Below are positions 1 to 12,100 of a stretch of 64,000 bases of DNA, one piece after another. This DNA is from Pyrocephalus nanus (Eukaryota; Chordata; Aves; Passeriformes; Tyrannidae). The position numbers and the translations under genes were made by a program. The stretch spans positions 9,891,001 to 9,955,000 of the forward strand of contig CM076275.1 in the NCBI GenBank assembly GCA_038380795.1, written 5' to 3'. Each line of letters opens with the position of its first letter. Within the stretch, counting starts at the first letter, position 1. The notes beneath the pieces were generated by a model that saw nothing but the letters and a program-made list of their open reading frames with translations, had not been told where the DNA came from and did no database searches.

Positions 1-3000
1 ATCTTGATAGCCCAGAATAAACCTAAAGCCCTTCACAAACACACTTGCAGAGCAAACAGCCCTTCAGCAGGAAGCAGGTTATCTGTCCATCTGATCTTTC
101 AACAGGCTTTTCTGCCTAAACCAGTCAATTCTTTGGGCTTCCCCTTGGGAGCTGACATGGTGCCTTGATCAAGGATGACCTGCCTTTCTCTCCTGGTGTC
201 ACAGGAACGACACTTCCAGACAGGGCTCCCAGGTGATGGATGAACTGTGGTCTGCTCCTTGCTCTTGTCCTAAATTCAGCTGTTAGAGAAGTATAACCGT
301 ATCTGTTGATCCATGAGTGTAAGGGGATCTGGTGAGAAGGGTGATGTGCCCTGCAACAGGTCCCTGGAGGATGAGGCCAAGGCTGTGGGGCAGTGCTGTT
401 TTTGTACATCACTGACTCAGGACTTCTCTGAAGCTGTTGCTTCAGTTCTCACCTCAGCTAGAGCTTGGTATCCGAATTTCACCTGTAGCAGGAGAAGCTG
501 CTCAGCAGGAAAACAGCCCAAAACTGCTGCAGGTGCAGGAACAGAGTTGGGCTCTGCAAGGACCCCTTTCTGATCTCACCTCAGAAATCTTCACTTGTTT
601 TCTCTGAAACACCGTGATTACTTCTCCCCTCCTTTATTCCCAAGCCTCAGCTTTCCTGGTATTGTGTCTGTGCCTGGAAGTACTGTTCTTGGAAAGTCCT
701 TGCTGGAGTCATCGAGGGACTGATTTCCAGGTCTCATGTGGGCACCAGTACCCAAGAAACTGCTGGCTGGACTATCTGTCCAGCTGCTCTGTTACCATAA
801 TTGTGTGTATCTGTTCAAAAATCACACGCCCCGATCTGCTGGCACTCGGTCATGAAAAGAAAAATAAATGTTCAATTTTCGGTCTGCTATTTTTGCCTTC
901 AAATGCTTTTAGGTTTTAGTTCTGTGTCCTCGGCAAGATGTCAGTTCTTGTCTTCCACAGATGAGAATCAGTACAGCGTGTGCGTGATCCTCAAGGAAGC
1001 ATGGAGAGGGATCCCTGGGAGTCTTGCCCTGGCAGCCCACGATGGTGTGATCGTTACCCACCACCTCGGCACGATGCCGAGCCTGGAGCAGGACCAGGCT
1101 GTGTCCAAGTGTGCTGCTGCTGAACTACCCAGAGCATAAAACACAGTGTGCCAGCTGAGGGAAAACAGATGATAACTGATGGAGCAGAGAGTTCACCAGG
1201 ATAAACATCTCCCCATTTCTTAGGGCCGAGAACAAACTTAACGTGGCATCACGGACCTATGATGGTTCTGAGCTCTGTAGTGGGAGGCTATAGGATCTCT
1301 AACCCAATCAAGCATCCTAAAACTGCATTTAGCTCTTCAAACTGCAGTGTCATTTTAGCTTGGCCTTGTTCTTATCCCTTTGGGCTCTCAGTGGTCTCTG
1401 ACAGTATCTTGGGAAACAGTGACTCACCATGTCTCAGCTAACCCACAGTTACATGACACAGTAGCAGCAAGAGCAGCTCAGGGTATCCCCTGTTTCTGAT
1501 CCTACAGCTCACAGAGACAAGGGTCAAAGGGACTCCAAGTTACTGAGTGTTCCAGCATCCTGGACTTGTGATGAAGTTCAGGTGAAGACTGCAGTCTGTG
1601 TTGGGCTATGGTCTATCCCTCAGTCTTCACTTGTTTCTACCAAGAAAAGATAAAAGTGGTGGTAGCAACACTCATGTTACAGTTTGATGAGCTCCTGCAG
1701 CCCATCCTGGGAACTATATAAACCTTTAGTTGCTTTGCCTCTCTTCCTTCCTCTAAAAATGAATTAAAGTCACAGTGATGAACCTACTTTACCAATTCTG
1801 GACTCTGGCCAGAGCCTGAATATGTGGCTGCTCAGTTATTTTCAGCTTGGAATCCCCTATCATTTTCTATCATGGTTCCCCAGCCAAAAGACTGTTTTGA
1901 GAGCAAGAGAAACACAAACATGAACTGGAAAAGGTCTACCTAATCTTGTCATCATCTGTTAACAGAGTGATGTGAACGGCTTGACATATGATACTTGTAC
2001 ACAGTCTTTTATCCAAACTGTGGATTCCTGTGCTCCCAGATGCTGTTTATCAACTTCCCTGGGGGAATCCCTTGTGAGTTCATGGACACTTTCTGTTCTG
2101 AGCCACACCAGGATGTGTCTGAAATACTTTAGTTGTCTGTAGTAGCATAACCGGATTTTTATCAATGTAACTGAGACGAGATTCCGTCCAAGATGTTCTA
2201 ATAAAACCAAGAGCCTGCCCTGGGAACTAAGAGCCTTGGAGAGGTTTTCCCAGCTCATTCAGCACTGAAGAGCTGAAAAGCAGAAAGTGTTGCTTTCATG
2301 GAGGTGCTGACATTCCTCATGCCTTTCACACTGTAGCTGCAGGGCTGCCTGAGGCTCCTGATGTCTTCAGGGATGGAGGTTTTGCTTGCAGATGAACTTT
2401 GGTTCTGATGGATTAATGGACTCAGTAACTGCCTATGAAATATGTAGCAGGGGCAGGATGTCAGTGAGCTGTAGGGAGCTGTGGATTTGTTGTCTGTACT
2501 GACACTCATGGCACTGCAACAACCAAGTGCCTGCACATCACATACTACAACTTCTAGCATGTTTCAGTGTTGGCAATGCCAGTTATACTTTCTTTTATGC
2601 CCCTAGGTCGAGAGAGGTATAGTTATGTAAACATTGGCTACACAGCACTTTATGGCTGATAGTGAACACCTCGCTTGTGAGCTACTGAGGACTGTGGGGG
2701 GACAGCTGAATAGGACATCCCAAAGGGCAGTTTGGTGATGCTGACATACTCCACAAGGTGAAATGGCCCATCCCTGTGACTGCCCTGCCACCACCTACTG
2801 TTCTTCTGCTTCTTGGAAAGCAAATACCTTGTTACAGGAGCAGGGCAGGGGAGACGACGGCTTTATTGCTTGTAATGCTGAATACTGCATCCTGCTTCAC
2901 ATAGTAAAACGAGTTTGCCCTTTTCCAGAGCTGCTCCATATGCTTTTGGGTTCATGGCAGTTCAGCCTTGTCAGGTCAAAAGCAGCTGAGTGCTTACGTG

Positions 3001-6000
3001 CAAAATTGTTTCACAGTGAGAACACCAGCAGAAATTCAAAGGGATGGACTGACAGCCAGTGGAGATCAACATGAACTGTGCTGCCAGAGTGGGGAAAACT
3101 GCAAGGAGTGAGTTAATGTTGCATGGGGGGGTGATGGACAAAGAGGCTGGAAGGCTCATGAGCTGGGGGAAATGGTGTTACAGTGTCAGGGAAGAGAGCA
3201 GTGGGACCGCTTGTACCCCAGGCCTCCAGTTACAGGTGTGTTGCAATGCTGGTGATCTTGAAAATTGGCTGATGTGGGAAAACACCCAGCAAATGGTCAG
3301 AACTTGGAGGCTGGGACTAGACTGGACTGCGAATCCAGACATTTCTGGTGAGACTGTCTAGCTGATATGGTCACAAATATGAACCTGAGTGCATGTATAC
3401 CCACTGCTGACAGCACACACATGTTGACATTGCCTTGGTACCATTTAAGGTGAACATACAAATACACCTCATATTCTGATTGTAATTAGCGAGTTCTAAT
3501 TCAGATCTAAACCACAAAACTGCCAGGAAAAATTTTATTTGCATGGTCTTTCTGCTCATTTCCCTTTTAATGCCAAACCCCACTGGATACTGCCCAATCC
3601 AATTTGAACTAAATAAATAAATAAAAGTTTTAAAAAGTTCGGCTTCATCGCTGCATTATTTGGTCTCCAGGATCTACAGAAGTTTCTGCTTTAAAGATGT
3701 GAAAGAATGTCTCCCTAACATTTCCAAAGTACTTTATCCACTGCTGTACCAGACATAAAAGTGGTAACGTGGCAATGAAGTGTTCTGGTTCTGTTCCCAG
3801 CAGTGACACTGTTCTTAAGAAATCTACTCAAAACTATTCTCCTGATCCAGTCCTCCCACCTGGACAATGTGTTGAGAAGACAGGAGGCTGTGATGATGAA
3901 CTGACTCTCTGCGGAGGTTTCCCTGAGGAACCGGATCATTACATGACAGATTCCTGACGTCAGGAGGCTGTGAAAAAGCCTGGAATATCATAAAACATGG
4001 CCATCATCTCTGACAAATGGCCAGATCCTGCTGTCCTGCGCTGACACCAGCAAACAAACACAAATGCACAGGCTAATGCCTGGAAGAGTGTGTTACCCTG
4101 GGTATGGAGCAGTGCTCTCACTCTCTTCCTGCTGGGACTGGAATGGTGCCGAGTTGGCAGGATTTTGCTGCCTGGTTCAGCAGCTTCAAAGCCTGCTGGT
4201 ATTTCCTTTGAGTCATCTGGGTAAAGAGGCTGATAAGGCTGGGCCAAGGCTCAGAGCACTGTCAGAGCCTCTCTGTGTCTGCCTGGAAGTGCAGATCCCT
4301 CCAGGGCACTGCCACTGGGAGTCCACCTGGGCATGAGTCAGGGCTGGAGCTTCAGCTCTCCTGCGTGTCATGGCTCCTGCTGGGAAAAGCTCTATAGGAA
4401 AGGTCCTGCCAACAGGAACCAGTTGAAAAACAGACCTTGTACAGAGGATGGGGGGGAGGATGTTCCAAACACCGTCTCCCAAAGTTTTGCAAACTTTTTC
4501 AGATACTTCTGTGATGCTTCACGCTTCAGGACATGGTTTGATGAGCATTTCTGACCCTCTGAAGTTGTAGGAGCCCTTTAAGGACTTTTAAAGACAATTT
4601 AGTTGTCCCTATCTGAACAAGTCAATGTACGTGTGCAAAATGCGTGGATAAAGCTTTCCAGTCGCATCCCTGTGCCTAATTGTTCTATGGTTTTGGTGGA
4701 ATTTCATATTTTTTCAGCAGGAAACATGCTTTGTGCTCTGATAAATGTAGCAAGGATGGAGCCAGGACTTTGTATTTTATCAAAGGGTTAGTTAGAAGAG
4801 ATACAGGAAAGCTGGAAGAGTGACTGTCTCCAAAGGGCTCATGTAAAAAGCTGAATGGGGTCATTTCCACCAGTCACCTGCAACTTTCCCTGTGAGATTC
4901 CCCAAAGTTCTCCCAAGACAAAACCCTGTTTGCTGAAGCTTTCCCAATCCTTCCTCTGACACCAGAACTCTCTTTAGTAGAGACAAATTCCCTGAAGCTG
5001 TTTGCAGTAACTGCTGCCTAATGACTATCGTGCTGCTGGTTCCTCACAGATTACTTCAAGATGCTGAGAGATCCTGCATGTCTGACCTAATCATCTTCAC
5101 TTTGGTTGCCTATGAGAGATGAAGATGAACAAAATAAATGTAAATAAAAACAAACCTTTCATGTGCTGCTGAGGAGCTCTGCTTGTCATGTAAAGGTCAA
5201 CTGCAGTCAGGCCAATGCTAAATTATAGCATTTTATTTCTTCTCCTGTCTGGGAGAGATACCGAACCAACAGGGCAGAGCTGCAGTTGGCAGAGATGCAG
5301 GTTAGACATGGGGCTGGAGTGGGATGCAACTTCCTCACTGCTCCAGGCCATGTGGCAGTGGGAGAAAACCTTCCTTAAGGGCACACACAGAGCATCTGGG
5401 AAACGGGATTTGCTCTGCTACCGATTTCCTGCGTGCCACTGAGCAACTCACTTAATCTTTCCCATATTTCATCTTCTCTTGGATTGAAAAAAATAATATT
5501 GATACTGTTTCTCTGCTTCTGCAGGGAGCAGAAAGGACAAGGACCTTGAGAGGTGGCTCATGTGCTTTGGCCCACGGGGTCTTCTGAGTCCTGTAGATAG
5601 AAATAAATTCAAATTCACATGTCAAACGTTTAACATTGGTGCCAAGCAAAGAGATAGAGCTTGGAGAGGTCATGACAAAATTATGTATCACACTGCACTG
5701 TGCCAGAAATTCCCCTTAGTTTTATTTCCACAGTGAGAGGCTCTGTTTACGTCAGCATGTACAGACTTTAAAGAATCTTCCGACTTTCTGCACCAGGCTG
5801 GGAAGCTTGCAACAAAATCCTGGGATGAGGCTGATATTGTCCAGTGTCTTGGCCAAATGTACGGTACAAATCTCAGAGTTTTCTGCACGTTCAAAGCATA
5901 TCCAAACTAGTTTAAAATGTCCAAAACTGAGGACATGTGGAAAGGGGCACTATGCTAGAGATGATCTCCTATAATAGCAGTGGAACCTCCACTGTCCGTA

Positions 6001-8510
6001 AGGAATTCATAATATATTTCCAGATGTCCCCACCAAATAGCAGAGGGGAAAACCTCCAGAAGCTCCTTGTTTGTGATTTCAGTCTTAATAACCCTGTTGC
6101 AGCTGCTGTCATAACCACTGGTCCCTGTTCCCACCTTTCCTTAGTCTGGAAGCAGAAAAGCAGAAATATGATGTGTAAAGGTCCTTGACACTGAGCTGAC
6201 ACTTTATTTTCTTATAATCTGAGTAGTTACAAAGTCTTATGTTGCTGTTCTTCTGATCTTCCTTCAGTTAAAAAGAAAAAGGAAAATTCCAGAAAGAACC
6301 TTCCAGCAGAAAGAATATTCTCTGGAGGCACATAAAGAAGGATGTCAAAGAAGCATTCATGTAGGTGAATAAACTTTTACCTCCACAAACAATATGTAAG
6401 TTTTTTCATGTGCACTGCACACCTGAAACAGGAGAAAGCTATCTTTTTTGTCTGTGCTTTGTTCCAGAAGTTGCTTCCATCTCCTTTAAAATGGGCTTTG
6501 GGCAGAGGAGGTGAGGACTAATAATCTTCATCCACTTGTTAGTCAGACATGGTCTTATCAGAACCAGGCATCAGTAAAAGCTTCCTTATCTTGCCTTTGC
6601 ATGGAAAATAAACCTATTCTCGCCATCTACAATAGACTTATTTTAGGGCGGCAGTTTCAACTTTTCTCTGGTTTGTGTTTAAAGTAGAAAGTACCCATTT
6701 TTTATGTATTTACCTTTCAGGTTATGAAATATTACCCCTGTCTCTTAGAAATACATTCAGTTTTGCTTTTCTTGCTGCAAACAAGAAGTCATATCATCCC
6801 TGTAATAACTGAGGGTTTCTTTCTTTTACATTAAGTGCTTCATCTTCTAGAAATGTAGAAACACATCTGAAAGGTCCTTCCCTTACATTTCTCACTATAC
6901 AATTGTCCTCAATACCTGTAACCACAGAGCCCAGTTAGCATTTCCATGAGATACTCCAAGTTATAACTCTCAAATATTGTAAGATTTAAAATGCAAGGAG
7001 CAATTTCTCAGTACACTGCAGAGCCACAAGCTCATTTCAGTGCTTGCAAATGCACTTCACTGGATGCAGAATATAGATTTCATGTTGTTTTCTTATTAAA
7101 ACAGTTTTGGACTCTCGACCTTAATACCCTATATGGTCAGATATGAAGACAACTCACTACTAGGAGCACTGCCAGCTGATGTCCTAATCATTCCTCTGTT
7201 GCAGTGTATTCCATCCCTTGAAGATGGAGTACAGTATGGAAATCCAAAAAGATGAGTTGTATTTCAGTACCTCAACCCTGAGGAGTTTCAAAATCCAGCT
7301 CTGAATTATTCTGAGTGTAGAGCCAAGTAGAGATCCACTGTGACGTGGGATTTTAAGAATATCCCTTGGAGACTAACTAGAAAGACATCTTTTCATGCTG
7401 TATGACAGGAAGCTGTAATAGGGTCCGATATGAATAACCTTTACCAAGGCAGAGAGAACACAAACTGCATCCCTATGGAATGCCAAGAACATGAGCTGTG
7501 GGCCAGGCAAACAGAAGCTTGAATGGTTTATAATTTTAGGTGCTCACTGGGCACTAAGAAATTAAACTAATTATTAGACAACCCTGGCTTGTCAACAATG
7601 CAAAAATTGCCTCTAATTGCACATTTCTTCTTTCCTCTCATTCCACCTTTTCCTCTGCCTGCATCCATGGGAACATTTATTCCTGCAATTTCATCCCTGT
7701 GTGCTCATGCTCCCCCCATTCCACCCCATCACACTGTGCAGGAAAAACCTGAGAGGAAGAAACTCCTTCCAAAACAGTAAGGAAAGAAGTGTTCCTATCC
7801 TGGAAGTAGGTGAAAATATTTCTTCAGCAGCCATTTAGTTTCTTTCTTCTTTCTTTCCTCTGCTAGTCTCCTCCACTAGCATGTTTCACAATTAATTACA
7901 ATATTCAGCAGCCTGTTGACAGCATGTCAGCAAGACTCTAGAAGGGATGCAGTACAGTGTCTCTGGTCCATGATAAGGCCAGTTTTACAACTGCTTCCCT
8001 TCTCTCCTGAAGCATTGAAGGGATAATAAAAGATCTGTCCTCCCTACACTGTTACTAGAGACAGTGCATTAAAATTTTACTTCACATCAGCAGTTCTGAG
8101 TCATCTCCACACACAGAGGCTTTCCTTGTTGAATAAAGGAGGTTCATTATCACACACAGCAGCTACTCCTATCCAGCCACCCAGGCTGAGATGTTTAACA
8201 CCCTCAACCATTGCATTTGCCTCTTCAGATCCAATGACTGGAGCTCTACATTAATTCTCACCCTCAGGTGGATTCCTCATTTTCCTGAATCTTATCTCTT
8301 TACACTCCAGATCCTGGCTACTCCAAAAGCCATTGCTTCCAAGAAAGGCCCTTTATGGTACCTGACGGCCCTTTTTAGTTCTTTGATGTCCTAAACTATA
8401 AAAGCAAAAAGAGTTTTAGACAATATCACATATCATGAGGCAAAAAGAGGTGCAGAGACCAGATGCAAAGGTGTGACATGTTAATCTGGATCCAGGCAGA
8501 TACATATTCA
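1..8510. other. Noncoding DNA, upstream flank
   Basis: I find no exon, RNA gene or recognisable transposon here. Open frames are short, overlap on both strands and lack family motifs. Local items are an exact 12-bp palindrome around a CRE core at 3953-3964 and a short A/T-rich run near 3609-3633. Mammalian synteny would place HTR4 on this side, transcribed away from ADRB2. No minus-strand frame shows a serotonin-receptor first exon, so the stretch is best read as intergenic. Confidence 0.6.
3953..3964. promoter_or_regulatory. Palindromic CRE core (candidate)
   Basis: A perfect 12-bp palindrome, CCTGACGTCAGG, encloses the consensus CREB/ATF site TGACGTCA at 3955-3962. It lies about 15 kb upstream of ADRB2. 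The motif is seen directly; a regulatory role is inference, because one such 8-mer can occur by chance in 64 kb. Confidence 0.25.
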
Positions 8511-8660
8511 CTTACATTAAGGCACTGAGATGTGAAGAAGTGGATCAGTGAACCAGGAAAGTCCAGAGCATGCAGGCAACCCACTGCCCAGAAGGCAGCT
8601 TTTGAGACCACTGGGATTTCACCCATTCCTCTGCTGCATAAAGGATGGCAGAGGTGCCTT
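8511..8660 (+). repeat. Direct repeat copy A
   Basis: About 150 bp, from the shared CTTACATTAAGGCACTGAGA to GGATGGCAGAG, recurs 441 bp downstream in the same orientation (8952-9100). By eye the copies match at roughly 85% with few or no gaps. The sequence is not CR1, and I do not recognise the family. Homology stops sharply at both ends, so this is a pair of copies separated by unrelated DNA and not a simple tandem array. Either a local segmental duplication or two insertions of an unrecognised element would fit. Confidence 0.8.
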
Positions 8661-8951
8661 CCAGTCCTTTTCCTGCCCCTGCCCCATAGCTCACCCAGCT
8701 CCCTGGCTGTGTTAGCCTGTGCATCCATATCATCTGTAAAGTAACTGGGCACAGGAGGAGGAAACTGGGGATTAACGGGAACATTTCCGGTGAAAGGGAC
8801 AACCAAGTGCACATGGCACAGAGAGCCCTCCTGCAGCCAGAGCTGCTAATGAGATGTTTCCCCTGTGGTTGTGAAGGGCTCATAACCAAGTTCCTGTCCT
8901 ATTCTGCTTCCCAGTGTCGTGGTTATGACGGCTGTCTCACAGAGGGAATTG

Positions 8952-9100
8952 CTTACATTAAGGCACTGAGACGTGAAGAAGTGGATGAGTGAACTGGAAA
9001 AGTCCAGAACATGCAGGGAACTCCCTGCTCACAAGGCAGCTTTTGAGACCTCCAGGACTTTACCTGTTCCTCTGCTATATAAAGGATGGCAGAGATGCTT
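8952..9100 (+). repeat. Direct repeat copy B
   Basis: Second copy of the 150-bp unit at 8511-8660, with about 22 mismatches counted by eye. Near its right end it reads CTATATAAAGG where copy A has CTGCATAAAGG, giving copy B a TATA-like box by substitution. It is followed closely by an AT-rich run at 9117-9158. Confidence 0.8.
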
Positions 9101-9116
9101 TATAGATATAACTGTT

Positions 9117-9158
9117 TTACATATATATATATATGTCTGTATATCCTTTATACATACT
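9117..9158. repeat. (AT)n microsatellite
   Basis: A short alternating A/T run (ACATATATATATATATGT) is followed by an imperfect TATAT/TATAC stretch. It lies just downstream of direct repeat copy B. Confidence 0.8.
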
Positions 9159-9159
9159 T

Positions 9160-12100
9160 CGTTTCTTGCCCACCCCTGTGGCTGCCCTTTTCACCCTGGG
9201 CACTGAGAGCATGCTGAGTCCCCCCCACCAGACTCTGAACAAATTCTGAAGAATTTGAGCTTCAGAAAGCAGTGACCAGGCATGAAAGAGCCAAGAGCTG
9301 GGTCTCACAGGGCTGGCCCAGATGCCTTCATTCCTGCCCACACATCAAAGCTCCTGTGAACTGGGGTCTCCCACATCTCCCACAAAAACTGCTGACTTCA
9401 TTCAAAATGACAATAATAACATAGACTATGATGATTGTTTAATTAATGAGCTTTAAATCTCTGGAGGAAAAGAAAGGATTGGTGACTTGGCTGGTGACAG
9501 GAGTGATGGAGCCAGAGCACATGACCTCCTGGTCCCACACTTGGTCTGAAGGAGGAGGTTGTTACTCTTGGCACCAGAGGCCAGTGAGACACAGCCACTC
9601 TGTGTGCTTTGAGCTGCTTTACCTGCTCCAATAAACCATCCACATCCACCCTGGCTGGGAAATGCCACTGCTGAACCCAAGTTGCTAGCAGGTAAAGGAC
9701 AGGAGTGCTGTTTGTTTTAGTTCAGCTTATTTAAAGCCTTATAATTGCTTTTCAAATGGCTATATTCATTATTATTTATTTTGGACTTCAAGCAGGATTT
9801 TCCCTTTTAAAACTGCACCCACTTGAACTCGGCAGCTGCTTTAACTCATGCAATAGGAATGAACTGAGATTTACAAGGAAAAGGAATGCATACCTTCCTA
9901 TTAGATGTTTCTTTTTACTAGGGTCTGTCAACCACAGCCTATCAACTGCCCTAAACCTCTAAATCTGGAAAGGAATACAGCTTTTTGTCCCAGATGAACA
10001 GTCTGGGATACACTGCACAGCACAGTTAGAGCTGGTGCAGCGACATCAGACATGGCCAGACACCGGGTCTCTTCCACATCTCTGCTGTGCCTGTAAAATC
10101 ACCCACGATCTTTTAACCTTAGCCAATTTTTTGGAAGCTAATAAAGTTGGTATGGAAACTAAAGGAGTGAGTTAATCTCAAAAGGAAGCCTTCACCTCAG
10201 TCACCTCTTGTTTTTTTGTGGGAGAAAGCCCGGTGGTATGTTCAGTTGGTGGTGGCAACATCTCCTGACCCACCTGAATTTGCAGCTGAGTGTCCAAGCT
10301 ACCCACAAATGCTGTGTCCCCAGCCCTAACGAGGTCACTGTGCTTGGATTGCTGTGATCTCCTCAGTCTCAGTTTCTTTCAGCTATGAAAGAGCAGTTTA
10401 GGAGATGAAACTAAGGATCTGCTGCAAAAAAATCTTATGAGAAACAAGGGATTTATAAACAACTGACAGACAAAAGTTCCTGTTTCTTGTTCCCTGATGT
10501 GCTCAGCCCTGTGTTATCAGCTCTGGGATGGAGACACTGCTGCTGTGCCACACGTCAGACTTGAGAAGCTGAAGCAGCTGCTGTAAAGGCAGCAAAGGGA
10601 CACACACCTTCCCTGTGTGCTTCAGTAGACAGGCAGTGTGCTCCCACAGACAGCTGGGAAGTCCCTGGGGTCCTGCCCCACCACGCTCCTGGCTAATCCT
10701 TCATGGAGCACAGAGATGTGCACAGGTTTCTCCCTGTGAGGGCTGTACCCACAGAGTACATGCATCCTGCTGGTTTTCTGTGGTTACATCACGAATAAAA
10801 CTGTGATGACTAATGAATTCGTCACTGACAGGGACAACAGGGACACTGGGGAGCTGAAGTGACTTGCAGAGAGGTTAAAAACTGGAATGAAAGGGCCTTG
10901 TGCTCCTGCTGGTAAACAAATGGATTCTTCCTGAGTGAAGAAGATGGACAAGGCCAATACAGCACACCAGCTCTCTGCTGGCACTGGGGTGCACTGGAGG
11001 AAAGCACACAAGCCCTTTAGCTGTCATATCACCAAGACTGTTTTATTTCAAGGATGAAGTTGATTTGTTTCCATCTGCATTTATGGAATCCCAAAAAAAT
11101 AATGTACCTTTCCATGAGCTTCATGAGTGCTGCTCTTCTCTGGCTGAGCAACAGAGATGCCAGGCACAGGCAAGAGCCTTCAACCCCTGACTCGGAGGAA
11201 TCTGGCAGTGGTGTGGAAAAGAGCTCAGAGTGATTTTCCGGGTAACAAGCACCTCAGGAGAGGAGTCCAGGCGGGTTGCTGGAAACCCCATGCATGAAAC
11301 TGAGGTGGCCTGGAGTGAGGGATTCTGCCTCATGACAGGGCAATGGCATTTCTGTCTCCTCCCTTCCCTAATTCTCATCTGATGTTTACATCTAGCTTTG
11401 CATTTTGGAAATCCAGGATCTCCCTCGTTGCACCTCCTGCTCCTCCAGGTCTCTGGGACACCTTTCCCTACTTTCTACTTTCCATCAGAGGGTTGGTTAC
11501 ACAAGTGATTATGAAACCAAATGGCTTTGACCTTTGAAGTGGGAAATCAATGGCTGGGCAGGGCTCAATTCACTGCAGAAATATTTATAGGCACACCAGG
11601 AACGTTGTATTAATTTCTCTCATTCCGGGCAGAAGGCTGGGAGCCAGCAACGTGTTATGCTCTACTCATACATTAATATCTTCATTATGACTCCTGGTTT
11701 ACCTGCCCTGGCCTTCTGCCTTCTGCCGTGCCCTGAGGAGCAGCTCAGCTGCAGTGAGGAAGTCAGAGATTTTTGGGGGAAAGAAGGTTTTAGAACTGGA
11801 AACCCAAGTGCAGAAAACTCCTCCCAGAGGCCTCTGGTGTCCCCAGGGACTCAAAGAGCTGGACACAGGTGATTGTGTGAGAGAAGTGCAGGCACAGGGG
11901 TTGGTCTCCTGCAGAAATTCTCTGGGGAACAGGGAAGAATTCTGCAGGATACAAGGTTCTCAAAATGTTGAGTCTGTGCCTCCATTGAAAAGGTTTCTAG
12001 CGGGAGCAGGCTAGAAAAGCCAGGCTTGCAGGTTCTCTGTTTATCTGGTCGGACATGCAACCATTTTTTCTCCCAAGTGTTCTGCCGTGAGCTGGCGGAA

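Noticed and set aside
3879..3973. CAGGAGGCTGTGA repeated 80 bp apart
   Set aside because: Only about 13 bp are shared and the flanks are unrelated. This is expected by chance in 64 kb.
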